Numbered from the stretch's first letter, positions 8,664 to 17,558 are shown. The stretch is 64,000 nt of DNA from an uncultured bacterium (GCA_902826395.1 CADEER010000003.1:1-64000), one strand, 5' to 3'. Made by a program: numbers and translations. Notes: generated by a model from the letters alone, not told the origin.

Positions 8664-8813
8664 CTGTACTGTCCGACTTCCCCCAGCGTCACTGCGGCTT
8701 TCGGGAGTCTCGCAAAAGCGGCTGCGAACACAGTTTCTCGAGCTTGGAACGCAAAGATCCCCTCTCTCCGGAGTCTGTCGGGAAACGAGAATTCTGGACA
8801 GTACTGTTGATGC
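8664..8813. repeat. Possible MITE-like remnant with 9-bp terminal inverted repeats
   Basis: GTACTGTCC near 8667 is the exact reverse complement of GGACAGTAC near 8806. Internal pairs (CGACTTCCC against GGGAAACG, GGAGTCT in both orientations) suggest decayed complementarity across the interval. No transposase is encoded. No target-site duplication is obvious. Confidence 0.4.
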
Positions 8814-8823
8814 GCAGCCTTCG

Positions 8824-8893
8824 CAGGCGAGGCACAGGCGAGGCAAGGCAAGGTTTTCCAGCATCACCTCGCCTCGCCTTGCCTCGACTCGCC
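8824..8893. repeat. Imperfect inverted repeat made of GGCGA/GGCAA pentamers
   Basis: The left side is a chain of aggcg/aggca units ending near 8853; the right side from about 8866 is the complementary chain of cctcg/ccttg units. A short AT-richer loop lies between. It could fold into one long hairpin in DNA or RNA. Confidence 0.65.
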
Positions 8894-9095
8894 TTCCGCG
8901 AGAGAAAATCGACAATCTCTCCGGGAGAGGGTTAGGGAGAGGGCAATCAAATGTTTCTTCTCCGCCCGCGCATGTTCCCACGGAATGAGATTTATATTTT
9001 CTCAGCGTGAATGAGTTGGCGGTGTCGACTTGCCCCCAGTTCGATCGACTGGAGGGAAAGAGACAAATGCCGGCAATGGCGCGGGAGGACGATCG

Positions 9096-10207
9096 ATGAG
9101 CGGAGTGCGAGTACTGGTGGGAACGCGCAAAGGCGCGTTCGTAATGACGTCGGATGAAAGGCGCGAGCGCTGGCAGATCAGCGACCCTCATTTTCCCGGT
9201 TGGGAGGTGTACCACATGAAGGGTACGCCGGCGGATCCGAACCGCCTGTACGCTTCGCAGAACACCGGATGGTTCGGCCAGCTCATCCAGCGCTCGGACG
9301 ACGGCGGTGTCACCTGGAAGCCGGTTGGGAACGAGTTTGCCTACGCCGGCCCCACCGGTACCCACCAGTGGTACGACGGCACGCCGCATCCTTGGGAGTT
9401 CGCCCGCGTCTGGCACATCGAGCCGTCGCCGAGCGATCCGGACACCGTCTACGCAGGGGTCGAGGACGCCGCGATTTTCCGCTCGACCGATGCCGGCAAG
9501 AGCTGGCAGGAGCTGCCCGGGCTGCGCACTCACACATCGGCGCCGGGGTGGCAGCCGGGCGCCGGCGGGCTGTGCCTGCACACGATTCTCCTCGACCCCC
9601 GCGATCCGCGGCGAATCTTCGCCGCCATCTCGGCCGCCGGCGCTTTTCGCAGCGAGGACGGCGGCGAGACCTGGCGGCCGATCAACCGCGGCCTGAAGTC
9701 GGAGGGCATTCCCGATCCCGAAGCCGAGGTGGGCCACTGTGTGCACCGCATCGCGATGCACCCGTCGCGGCCGCGCGTTCTCTTCATGCAGAAGCATTGG
9801 GACGTGATGCGCAGCGACGACGGCGGCGATACCTGGCGCGAAGTGAGCGGCAATCTGCCGTCCGACTTCGGTTTCCCGATCGACGTGCACGCGCACGAAC
9901 CCGAGACGATCTACGTCGTGCCGATCAAGAGCGACTCCGAGCATTTCCCGCCGGATGGCAAGCTGCGCGTCTACCGCAGTCGCAGCGGCGGCGACGATTG
10001 GGAGCCGCTGACGCGCGGCCTGCCGCAGAGCGATTGCTACGTCAACGTGCTGCGCGACGCGATGGCAGTCGACACCCTCGACTCGTGTGGGATCTACTTC
10101 GGCACCACGGGCGGGCAGGTCTACGTCTCGCCGGACGGCGGCGACAACTGGGCGCCGATCGTGCGCGATCTGCCGCCGGTGCTGTCGGTCGAAGTCCAGA
10201 CCTTGCG

Positions 10208-10211
<4 letters not shown>
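9096..10211 (+). CDS. BNR/VPS10-like beta-propeller protein (exo-sialidase-like fold)
   Basis: 371 residues, cytoplasmic (no signal peptide); the ATG at 9096 follows GGGAGG at good spacing. At least five Asp-box-type repeats are visible: [44 protein letters not shown] and [11 protein letters not shown], spaced as in a six- or seven-blade propeller of the sialidase/BNR/YVTN class. The catalytic residues of sialidases are not recognisable, so an enzymatic role is doubtful. Its stop overlaps the GTG start of a MoaD/ThiS-like gene, an association I recall from other genomes, so the two probably act together. Confidence 0.82.
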
Positions 10212-10534
<323 letters not shown>

Positions 10535-10578
10535 GCGCAGGTGATGAGGGTGTCGGTTCGACGAATGCGGAGGAACTC

Positions 10579-11112
10579 ATGGTGAAGAAGATCTTGGCTG
10601 CGGTCGGGTTTCTGGCGGCGGTCTTTCTGGTGGTGGTTGCGATGCAGCCGGACCAGTTCACGATCGAGCGCTCGACCTCGATCGCGGCTCCGCCGGCTGT
10701 GCCGTTTGCCGCGGTCAACGACCTGCGGCGCTGGCGGCAATGGTCGCCTTGGGAGAATCGCGATCCCAACCTGCAGCGCGAGTACAGCGGCCCCGAGTCG
10801 GGCGTCGGTGCCAGCTATCACTGGTCGGGAGACGAGACAGTCGGCGAAGGGCGTATGACGATCACCGAGAGCGAAGCCGACCGGAGAATTGGCATCGCGC
10901 TCGAGTTTGTTCGCCCTTTTGCAGCCACCAACCAGGTCACCTTTCGTTTCGATCCGCACGACACCGGGAGCCGCGTGACCTGGACCATGCAGGGCGTCAA
11001 TACGTTCATGGGCAAGGCCATGTCGCTCCTGATGAACATGGACGCCATGGTCGGCGGCGATTTCGAGGCCGGACTCGCAAAGCTGAAGGAAGTGGCGGAG
11101 TCAGGGGCGTAG
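10579..11112 (+). CDS. Membrane-anchored SRPBCC-family protein
   Basis: 177 residues. An N-terminal hydrophobic anchor (ILAAVGFLAAVFLVVVAMQ) precedes a START/Bet v1-like SRPBCC domain: 'FTIERSTSIAAPPAVPFAAVNDLRRWRQWSPWE' is a textbook opening of polyketide-cyclase/AHSA1-like proteins, with GVGASYHWSGD and TWTMQGVNTF further on. Such domains bind hydrophobic ligands. The start at 10579 (ATG) has GGAGG-like purines upstream (GCGGAGGAACTC). It follows the MoaD-like gene by 44 bp and may belong to the same transcript. Confidence 0.82.
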   Translation: MVKKILAAVGFLAAVFLVVVAMQPDQFTIERSTSIAAPPAVPFAAVNDLRRWRQWSPWENRDPNLQREYSGPESGVGASYHWSGDETVGEGRMTITESEADRRIGIALEFVRPFAATNQVTFRFDPHDTGSRVTWTMQGVNTFMGKAMSLLMNMDAMVGGDFEAGLAKLKEVAESGA

Positions 11113-11134
11113 CCGCTCGCCGAAAAAGTGCCAG

Positions 11135-12385
11135 TTACTGGCGTTGGCGGCTGAGCTCGGCGCGCCGGCGCTGCAGGAATCGGCGCACGGCGGCGTCGGT
11201 CTCGAGGCCGATCGCCTGTTCGTAGGCGCGGTCGGCTTCGTCGACCGCGCCTACGCGAGACAGCAGGTCGGCGCGCGCAGCCCAGTAGGGTTGGTAGTCG
11301 CGCATCCGCGCATCGTCCGCGAGGGTGTCGAGCTCGGCGATGCCGGCCGCCGCGCCACGGCTGCGGGCGACGGCAACGGCGTGATTGATGATCACGACCG
11401 GCGAGCCCGTGATCTCGGTGAGGACGCCGTAGATGGCTTCGATCGCCGCCCAGTCGGCGCTGCCGGTGCGCCGCCGCACCACGTGCGCCGACTGGACGGC
11501 CGCCTCGAGTTGGTAGCGGCCGCTTCCCGGCAGCTCGTTTGCACGCCGCAGAAGTGCCTCTGCCTCGGCGATCAACTCTTCGTCCCAGTCGCGGGGATCC
11601 TGTTCCTCGAGCGGTACGAACTCACCGCCGGCATCGCGCCGCGCTCCGCGCCGAGCCTGCGCGTAGAGCATCAGCGACAGGAGTCCGAGAGACTCGGCTT
11701 CGTCGGGCAACAGCGACACGACGAGGCGGCCGAGGAAGATCGCCTCTTCGGCGAGATCGCGCCGGTGCGCTTCGATGCCGAGCGGATCCGACCAACCTTC
11801 CGCGAAGGCTGCGTAGATCGCCTCCAGCACGGCGTCGAGGCGCGCGGCCAGATTCGGGCGGTCGGGAACCTCGAGCGGGATGCCGGCGTCCTTGATCTTC
11901 TTCTTGGCGCGCACCAGACGCTGCGCCATGGTCGCCGGCGAGACCAAAAATGCGGAGCCGACGGCTGCGGCGTCGAAGCCGAGGATCGTCTGGAGGATCA
12001 GCGGTGCGCGAACGGACGGCGCAATGGCGGGATGGGCGCAGGCGAACATCAGAGCCAGCCGTTCGTCGGGGATCGGGCTGGTGTTGCCGGCCGCCGCCTC
12101 CAACTCGTCGGCCATCAGCTCGAGGTGATCTTTAGCCGCGACGCGAGTGCGCCGGCGACGCGATGCATCGATCAGACGGCGGCGAGCCACGGTCAGAAGC
12201 CATGCCTCCGGCGCGTTCGGGATCCCGCTGGTCGGCCATTCGGCGAGCGCGGAGACGAGAGCTTCCGAGAGCGCATCCTCGGCGGCGGCGACATCGCGCG
12301 TGCGCGAGGCGAGCAAAGCCACCAGCTTGCCGTAGCCGCGGCGGGCGACGTCCGCTGCGACCTGGCGTGCATTCTCCTCGGACAT
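11135..12385 (-). CDS. ECF sigma factor with long C-terminal extension (ECF42-like)
   Basis: 416 residues. The N-terminal 170 hold sigma-70 region 2 (AAEDALSEALVSALAEWPTSGIPN, AWLLTVARRRLIDASRRRR) and region 4 (APLILQTILGFDAAAVGSAFLVSPATMAQRLVRAKKKIKDAG). About 240 further residues follow with helical TPR-like content (YQLEAAVQSAHVV, PVVIINHAVAVARSRG), matching the DUF6596-containing group often called ECF42. These sigma factors have no classical anti-sigma gene; instead they sit with YCII/DGPF-domain proteins, and one lies directly upstream here, 16 bp away. ATG 12385 begins the recognisable region; the frame extends upstream, overlapping that neighbour in another frame, so the longer start is rejected. 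Target promoters are unknown. Confidence 0.88.
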   Translation of the reverse strand: MSEENARQVAADVARRGYGKLVALLASRTRDVAAAEDALSEALVSALAEWPTSGIPNAPEAWLLTVARRRLIDASRRRRTRVAAKDHLELMADELEAAAGNTSPIPDERLALMFACAHPAIAPSVRAPLILQTILGFDAAAVGSAFLVSPATMAQRLVRAKKKIKDAGIPLEVPDRPNLAARLDAVLEAIYAAFAEGWSDPLGIEAHRRDLAEEAIFLGRLVVSLLPDEAESLGLLSLMLYAQARRGARRDAGGEFVPLEEQDPRDWDEELIAEAEALLRRANELPGSGRYQLEAAVQSAHVVRRRTGSADWAAIEAIYGVLTEITGSPVVIINHAVAVARSRGAAAGIAELDTLADDARMRDYQPYWAARADLLSRVGAVDEADRAYEQAIGLETDAAVRRFLQRRRAELSRQRQ

Positions 12386-12401
12386 TTCCGCCGCAACCCT
12401 T

Positions 12402-12737
12402 TTAGAGGGGCCAGACCGGTCGCACCTCGACGACACCGCGGCTGGCACTCGGGCAGCGCGCCGCCCAGCCGAGAGCGGTGTCGAGATCCGGAACGTCGAT
12501 GATGTGGAAGCCGCCGAGTTGTTCCTTCGCCTCGGCGTACGGACCGTCGACGACGCTCGTCTTGCCGCCGGCGACGCGGACCGACGTCGATGTATCGGCG
12601 CCGCGCAGGCGCTCGCCGGCGACATAGATGCCGGCCTTGACCATCGACTCCACGTAGGCCGAGCAATTCGGCATCCGCTCGTCCATGTTGGCGACGCGAT
12701 CCGCGTCGTCCTCGTAGATCATCAGCATGTACTTCAT
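12402..12737 (-). CDS. YCII/DGPF-domain protein
   Basis: 111 residues, a single YCII-related domain starting MKYMLMIYEDD and carrying the DGPYAEAKEQLGGFHIIDVPDLDTAL core with the ending VEVRPVW. It is the usual neighbour of ECF42-type sigma genes. The role is not settled: it may sense or modify a small molecule that governs the sigma factor. A GGAGAAG ribosome site precedes the ATG. It is the first gene of a two-gene operon with the sigma factor. Confidence 0.88.
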   Translation of the reverse strand: MKYMLMIYEDDADRVANMDERMPNCSAYVESMVKAGIYVAGERLRGADTSTSVRVAGGKTSVVDGPYAEAKEQLGGFHIIDVPDLDTALGWAARCPSASRGVVEVRPVWPL

Positions 12738-12817
12738 CGCTTCTCCTGTTCGACGGTGATGATGAGACCATTCATCTCACAGTCGCGCGGGAGCGGCGAA
12801 TCTCGACAGGTGCGTCG

Positions 12818-12896
12818 TGAACCGTGAACCGTGAACGCCGAGGGCAGGTAGTGGCGCATCTCTTTCGCCGTTCACAGTTCACGGTTCACAGTTCAC
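12818..12896. repeat. Inverted repeat of GTGAACC heptamers
   Basis: The left arm 12818-12837 (three GTGAAC units) pairs with 12877-12896 at 19 of 20 positions; further GTTCACA/GTTCACG units extend the right arm to 12870. The right arm includes the stop codon of the amidohydrolase gene (12893-12895), so it could act as a terminator-like hairpin for that gene or separate it from the YCII operon. Confidence 0.85.
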
Positions 12897-13993
12897 GATC
12901 CCTTGTACTTGATGCCGTAGACGCGGGAGGCGTTCTCGCAGGTCACCTTGCGCAGCACCTCGGCGCCGTGTTGGGCGAGCGGCGACTCGGCGACCGCTTT
13001 GCGCGACTCCGGCCAGGTGCTGTCGCCGTGCGGATAGTCGGAGGCCCACATCACGTTGTCGACGCCGATGCGCGGCAGTAGCTCGAGGCCGAGCTGCTCG
13101 TCTTCGTAGGTGGTGTAGACCTGTCGTGCGAAGATCTCGCTCGGCAGCATCGAGATCTTGTAGTCGGTGATCTTCGGGCCGTACTTGTGCAGCTCGTGAT
13201 CGAGGCGCTCGACGACGTACGGTATCCAACCGAGGCCGGCCTCTCCCATGACGAACTTGACGCGCGGCCGCTTCTCCAGGGTGCCCGAGAAGATCATTCC
13301 CGAGAGTGTCTCGTCGAGCTGCATCGGCACGACGGCGACGAACGCCGGCGAACGCCATGATCCCGGCTTCATCTTGAGGCTGTGCGTGCCGCCGGTGAGG
13401 TGCACGTGGATCGGCATGCCGACTTCTTGCGCCGCGTCCCAGAACGGCGCCCAAGAGTCCTCGAAGATCGGGTCGCCCTTGCCGATGGTGTCGCTGACGA
13501 TGGCGCCTTTGTGGCCGAGCTTGGCGCAGCGCAGCAGCTCGCGCGTGGCGATCTCGACGTTGTGCGAGGGGATGTCGGGCAGCAGCACGAGGCGGCCTGG
13601 CGCGACGTTCTGAAAATCGGCAGCCCAGTCGTTGTAGGCGATGGCGCACTGCGCGTGCAGCTCCGGGTCGGAGATCCGCAACTGGGTCGTGGTCGGACCG
13701 TAGATCACCTGTGCGAACACGCCGTCCTCGTCCATGTCGGCGAGGCGAGTGTCGGGCTGGCCGGGGCGCAAGCCGTGCTGGCGGGTCTCGATCAGGCCGG
13801 CTGGCTTGCGACCGCTCGGCGCGAGCTTTGCGCCGTCGACGATCCACCACGGTCCGTCGTCGGTCTGCTCGACGCGCGGCCCGCGGTCGCGCCACTCTTT
13901 CGGCAATCGCTGCTGCCAGGTGTCGGGCGGCATGGCGTGGATGTCCATGTGGTCGTCGGCGGAGATGAGAATCTGATCGTTGGGCAGTGACAT
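12893..13993 (-). CDS. Amidohydrolase_2-family metal-dependent hydrolase
   Basis: 366 residues, TIM-barrel hydrolase of the ACMSD/LigW-like (amidohydrolase_2) class. Features seen: opening ISADDHMDIHAMPPDTW with early metal-ligand candidates, the LADMDEDGVFAQVIYGP turn, MPIHVHLTGG with His ligands, VMGEAGLGWIPYVVERLD, and the closing WASDYPHGDSTWPESR, where the Asp and His near the end are typical metal/catalytic positions. Relatives act in ring cleavage or decarboxylation in aromatic and steroid-like catabolism. ATG 13993 follows GAGGAGA. It lies 38 bp downstream of a P450 gene, under a probable TetR regulator. Substrate unknown. Confidence 0.87.
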   Translation of the reverse strand: MSLPNDQILISADDHMDIHAMPPDTWQQRLPKEWRDRGPRVEQTDDGPWWIVDGAKLAPSGRKPAGLIETRQHGLRPGQPDTRLADMDEDGVFAQVIYGPTTTQLRISDPELHAQCAIAYNDWAADFQNVAPGRLVLLPDIPSHNVEIATRELLRCAKLGHKGAIVSDTIGKGDPIFEDSWAPFWDAAQEVGMPIHVHLTGGTHSLKMKPGSWRSPAFVAVVPMQLDETLSGMIFSGTLEKRPRVKFVMGEAGLGWIPYVVERLDHELHKYGPKITDYKISMLPSEIFARQVYTTYEDEQLGLELLPRIGVDNVMWASDYPHGDSTWPESRKAVAESPLAQHGAEVLRKVTCENASRVYGIKYKGS

Positions 13994-14031
13994 GTCTTCT
14001 CCTCGAGTGTGTGTGTGAGATCGCTGTGCTG

Positions 14032-15312
14032 CTAAGCGGCGAGCTCGAGCGCGAAATGGCGCAGGCCCCGCACCAGATTCGAATCGACGTACTCCAGCTC
14101 GGTACTCCGCCTGCGCATGCGCGGTAGCTCCTCGACGAGGGCTTCGAGCACACAACGCGCCTCCAGGCGTGCCAGCGAGGCGCCGAGGCAGAAGTGGACG
14201 CCGAAGCCGAAGGCGAGATGGGCGTGCGATTCGCGGCGGACGTCGAAGTCGTCGCCGCGCTCCCAGATCCTTTCGTCGCGGTTTGCCGAGCCGAGCAGTG
14301 CACAGACGATTTCGTTCTCGGCGATCTTCTGGCCACCAATCTCGGTATCGCGGCGGGCCCGGCGGAACAGCATCTGGATCGGCGACTCGTAGCGCAGCAC
14401 TTCCTCGACGAGGGCCGGCACCAGCGAAGGGTCGCGGCGCACCAGGTCGAGCTGGTCGGGGTGCTCGAGCAGCAACTTGACGGCGTGGCCAATGAGGTTG
14501 GTCGTGGTCTCATTGCCGGCGACCAGCAAGATGAGAACGAAAGTCACCAGCTCCATCGGGCTCAACCCGCCCTCGTCGCCGGCGTCGACGAGGACACTCA
14601 CCAGGTCGTCCCTCGGCTCGGCTCGACGGCGGTCGGCGACCTCGCCGAAGTAGGTCGCGAACTCGCGCATCATCTCGACGATGCCGCTCTTGACGAAGCC
14701 CTCGCGGCGCCGCGAGCCGGTGATGCCCTCGATCAGGGTGTCCGACCAGCGCTTGAAGTCGGCGCGGCGCTCCGCCTCGACGCCCAACATTTCGGAAACG
14801 ACGATGACCGGCACCGGAACGGCGACATCGGCGATGATGTCGCAGCCGTCGCCGCTGCGGACCCGCTCCATGCACGAGGCGACGAGCTCGCGGATGCGCG
14901 CTTCCCAGGCGATGATGCGACGCGGCGTGAAGCCTCGGTTGACGATCGGTCGCAGCGCGTCGTGCTGCGGCGGGTCCGACGCGATCAGGTTGCGGCTGCG
15001 AGCCATCTCTTCGACCGGAAACGGCATTGCGTCGGCCAGCGCCATCATGTTCTCGATGGCCAGCGGATCGATGGAAGGGTCCATCATCGCGCGCGGATCG
15101 ATGCCCATCATGACCGTGGTCATCGCGTCGGAAGAGAAGACGTCGGTGTTCTTGAGCACGTGCAATACGTCGTCGTAGCGGGAGATTACCCAAGCCTCGG
15201 GATCGTCCGATCGATAGATGGGATGCTCGGCGCGCAATCGCGCGTAGTACGGAAAAGGATCGTGGCGGACCGCCTCGTCGAACGGTCGATAGCGGAAGTT
15301 GGTCGAGCTCAT
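14032..15312 (-). CDS. Cytochrome P450
   Basis: 426-residue soluble P450. The I-helix AGNETTTN (canonical acid-Thr), the ExxR EEVLR at the K-helix, and the haem loop FGFGVHFCLG with axial Cys at residue 375 are all intact. The long B-C region (MMGIDPRAMMDPSIDPLAIENMMALADAMPFP) is unusual and could shape the substrate pocket. Its ATG overlaps the stop of the upstream TetR gene (ATGA), giving strong translational coupling, and the amidohydrolase follows 38 bp later. It should hydroxylate a hydrophobic compound sensed by the TetR protein. No ferredoxin or reductase lies next to it; the ferredoxin at 28975 is a different type. Confidence 0.93.
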   Translation of the reverse strand: MSSTNFRYRPFDEAVRHDPFPYYARLRAEHPIYRSDDPEAWVISRYDDVLHVLKNTDVFSSDAMTTVMMGIDPRAMMDPSIDPLAIENMMALADAMPFPVEEMARSRNLIASDPPQHDALRPIVNRGFTPRRIIAWEARIRELVASCMERVRSGDGCDIIADVAVPVPVIVVSEMLGVEAERRADFKRWSDTLIEGITGSRRREGFVKSGIVEMMREFATYFGEVADRRRAEPRDDLVSVLVDAGDEGGLSPMELVTFVLILLVAGNETTTNLIGHAVKLLLEHPDQLDLVRRDPSLVPALVEEVLRYESPIQMLFRRARRDTEIGGQKIAENEIVCALLGSANRDERIWERGDDFDVRRESHAHLAFGFGVHFCLGASLARLEARCVLEALVEELPRMRRRSTELEYVDSNLVRGLRHFALELAA

Positions 15313-15974
15313 GCGGGAGTCGCCTTTCGCGTTTCGTAACCCAGGAGATGGCGCACCATCTGCAACACGTCGCGCTTGTGGGCTTGCAGCTCATCTGGCT
15401 GCAAGGGGTCGAATTGCATCGACGGCAGCAGGGATCGGAGTGCCGCGACATAGAACACCGTCGAACCGACGACGGCGCTGATGACGTGAAATGGATCGGG
15501 CCGCGCCGGTTTCAAGACGCCAGTGCGAACGCCCTCCTCGAAGAGCAGGCGGCCGCTCTCGAGAAAGCCGGCGCCGCGATCGCCGAGTGGCGGTACGACG
15601 CCGATGTCCGCTCCGGCTGCCTCGCGCAGGAGGAAGCGCGCCAACGTCGGGCGGGCGCCGACTGCATCGACCCAGATCTCTATGCAGGCGTCGATTCGCT
15701 CCGGCACCGGGCCGTCGGCGGAGAGCACGCTGTCGAGTCGGTCGAGCAGATCGTGGAACACGTCGGCGATGACCGCGTCATAAAGGGCCTGCTTGTCGCG
15801 GAAGTGGTAGAACAGGGCGGCGCGCCGTACGCCCACCTCTTCCGCGACATCTTCGAGCCGGGTTTCCGCGAAACCGCGCGCTGCGAAAAATCGCTCGGCC
15901 GAGGCCATGATTCGCGCCCGGGTCCTACCGCCCTTCGACTCGCGATTCTCGGTGATGTTTTCGGCCGGCTCCAT
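15309..15974 (-). CDS. TetR-family transcriptional regulator
   Basis: 221 residues. The helix-turn-helix near residues 18-65 is well conserved (ARIMASAERFFAARGFAETRLEDVAEEVGVRRAALFYHFRDKQALYDAV), followed by a ligand-binding helical domain. It is the first gene of a TetR-P450-amidohydrolase operon and overlaps the P450 start by four bases, so it probably represses its own operon and is released by a substrate of the pathway. A palindrome (ACTGATCAGT) lies 35 bp upstream of the start. Confidence 0.92.
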   Translation of the reverse strand: MEPAENITENRESKGGRTRARIMASAERFFAARGFAETRLEDVAEEVGVRRAALFYHFRDKQALYDAVIADVFHDLLDRLDSVLSADGPVPERIDACIEIWVDAVGARPTLARFLLREAAGADIGVVPPLGDRGAGFLESGRLLFEEGVRTGVLKPARPDPFHVISAVVGSTVFYVAALRSLLPSMQFDPLQPDELQAHKRDVLQMVRHLLGYETRKATPA

Positions 15975-16002
15975 TTTTACCCGCAGGTAGATTCGGCGCC
16001 TA

Positions 16003-16020
16003 TAACTGACTGATCAGTAG
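16003..16020. promoter_or_regulatory. Candidate TetR operator upstream of the P450 operon
   Basis: ACTGATCAGT at 16009-16018 is a perfect 10-bp palindrome, with an extra ACTG repeat on its left (16005-16008). It lies about 35 bp upstream of the TetR start codon, where an autoregulatory operator is expected. The assignment rests only on symmetry and position. Confidence 0.45.
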
Positions 16021-16178
16021 AAAATCAAGGACAGATCCGTAGAAGTACGGATCTGCACCAGCCGGGGGGAGCGGGATCCGAGTCACCGACTGAATTGATT
16101 CCGACCAGCGGTGGGCGTTCGCCGGTCGACTGCCAGTGGTTCGCGAGCTGGCAGGCGCGAAGTGATGAACAGTTCGGG

Positions 16179-16655
16179 CTAAGTGCGTCGCCGACGGCTC
16201 TGTTCGCGCAGCAGGTCGATCACGACCTCGCCACCGTCGGCGCGGGCGACTTGATCGCGCAGTGCGGCGGACTGGAAGAACATCGACAAGCCGCCGAGCA
16301 CGTTGAGGTGATCGCCCGCGAGCTCGGGAGAAGACAGCACCAGGACGACGATCGAGATCGGCACTCCCGTCATCGCCTGGTAGACTCCGGTCCGCGATGC
16401 GGCGAGGGCACCGATGACCCCCTTCACGCCGTCCAGGCGGGCATGAGGAATGCTGACGCCGATTTCGACCATGACGGTACTCGACAGCGATTCGCGTGCT
16501 AGGACTGCGTCGATTGCCTCGTCGCGCAGCGCGGCGTCGAGTTGACCGTTGGCGATCAGGGAATCGACCAGTCCGGCTACGGTCTCCGCGAAGCCGTCGT
16601 AGGTGGATGCTACGAGTACGCCACCGGACTGGATGATATCGACGACCCGATTCAC
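16179..16655 (-). CDS. PTS EIIA-like protein (fructose/nitrogen type)
   Basis: About 158 residues from a GTG at 16655; the frame is open further upstream to 16772, and the start is not certain. The core ARESLSSTVMVEIGVSIPHARLDGVKG fits the EIIA-Fru/Ntr family, in which the His of the 'PHA' motif is phosphorylated by HPr or NPr. The following strand GVPISIVVLVLSSPELAGDHLNVLGGLS also fits. No EIIB, EIIC, HPr or EI gene is near, so a sugar-transport role is unlikely; a regulatory role, as in the nitrogen-type PTS, is more likely. It lies downstream of and in the same direction as the transglycosylase gene. Confidence 0.78.
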   Translation of the reverse strand: MNRVVDIIQSGGVLVASTYDGFAETVAGLVDSLIANGQLDAALRDEAIDAVLARESLSSTVMVEIGVSIPHARLDGVKGVIGALAASRTGVYQAMTGVPISIVVLVLSSPELAGDHLNVLGGLSMFFQSAALRDQVARADGGEVVIDLLREQSRRRRT

Positions 16656-16796
16656 GGCGTAACTGGCTTCCTCGTGACTCGGGCATCCGACATGGGAAGC
16701 CCCTTTGTCACAACTGGCGGACCAGTCGCAAGTGAAAAGGGAGCGCGTTGCGCGGTGTATCGTGCACGCCAAGCGGCGCGCGCGGGTGAAGCGGTC

Positions 16797-17558
16797 TCAG
16801 GAGCGGGCGGTGACGGGATCCGCGTGATCGCGCAAGAGAGTCTCGTAGCGAGCGAGCACTCGCCGCACGTAGTGCGAGCGGCGTGCACGCGACGGACTCA
16901 TCGCCGCAACGCGCCCGGGGCCCAGGTTGTAGGCGGCGACGGCGAGGTACGGGTCGGCGAACATCTCCTCGAGCTCGATCAGATAACTGAGGCCGACTTC
17001 GACGTTGACCTCAGGTCGCATCAGCTCGTGTGCACCCTTGAAAGGGATGCCGTTGCGCTTCGCGACGGCGTGCGCCGTCGCCGGCTGGATCTGGATCAGG
17101 CCCATCGCCCCGTCGGGGCTGCGAGCGGTCGGCGAACACATGCTCTCGACCTCGACGATCGCCTGAATGAACAGCGGATCGAAGCCGTGGCGTTCGGCGG
17201 CGCCGACGATCGTCGCCGCAATCCGCCGCCGTTCGCGGTCCTTCATGCGAGTACCGCATTCGCCGAGGGCGGCGTTCAGCAGCCGCTTCTCCTCTGCGCG
17301 CTCGACGGCCGGGTCCTCCGCCTTCGCCACCGCGATCGGCGGAACCTCGACGGCCGGAGCGAGCGCCTGGGTGGCGATCGTCGGCACCTCGGGTGCGGCC
17401 GATCCGTCGGCGACCGGCATGGGCGTCGCGATCGCCAGCGCGGCGAGGATGAGGACGGCGAGAGCCGAGAACCGCCGCCGGCGCGGAAGAGCGGAGAAAT
17501 CCCGACTCGACCCGGATGGGCGTACGGCGTGGCTCACGCTTGTGACGTGGGATGGCAT
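16797..17558 (-). CDS. Lytic transglycosylase (SLT domain)
   Basis: 253 residues. A basic N-terminus and hydrophobic segment (FSALAVLILAALAIA) give a signal anchor or signal peptide, followed by an Ala/Pro linker and an SLT domain at about residues 115-235. The catalytic Glu is in IVEVESMCSPTARSPDGAMGL (near residue 137), followed by IQIQPATA and the AAYNLGPGRV motif. It should cleave the MurNAc-GlcNAc bond of peptidoglycan in the periplasm with 1,6-anhydro formation. The Cys in 'SMCSP' is unusual next to the catalytic Glu-Ser. It sits before the PTS IIA-like gene, 141 bp away. Confidence 0.88.
   Translation of the reverse strand: MPSHVTSVSHAVRPSGSSRDFSALPRRRRFSALAVLILAALAIATPMPVADGSAAPEVPTIATQALAPAVEVPPIAVAKAEDPAVERAEEKRLLNAALGECGTRMKDRERRRIAATIVGAAERHGFDPLFIQAIVEVESMCSPTARSPDGAMGLIQIQPATAHAVAKRNGIPFKGAHELMRPEVNVEVGLSYLIELEEMFADPYLAVAAYNLGPGRVAAMSPSRARRSHYVRRVLARYETLLRDHADPVTARS

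Larger units (their letters stand above)
8658..9095. other. Repeat-rich intergenic region
   Basis: 438 bp without a convincing gene. It holds a possible small mobile-element remnant (8664-8813), a pentamer-based inverted repeat (8824-8893) and a purine/pyrimidine-rich palindromic stretch (8917-8945). The last 100 bp should contain the promoter of the beta-propeller gene; I see no clear -35/-10 pair. Confidence 0.6.
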
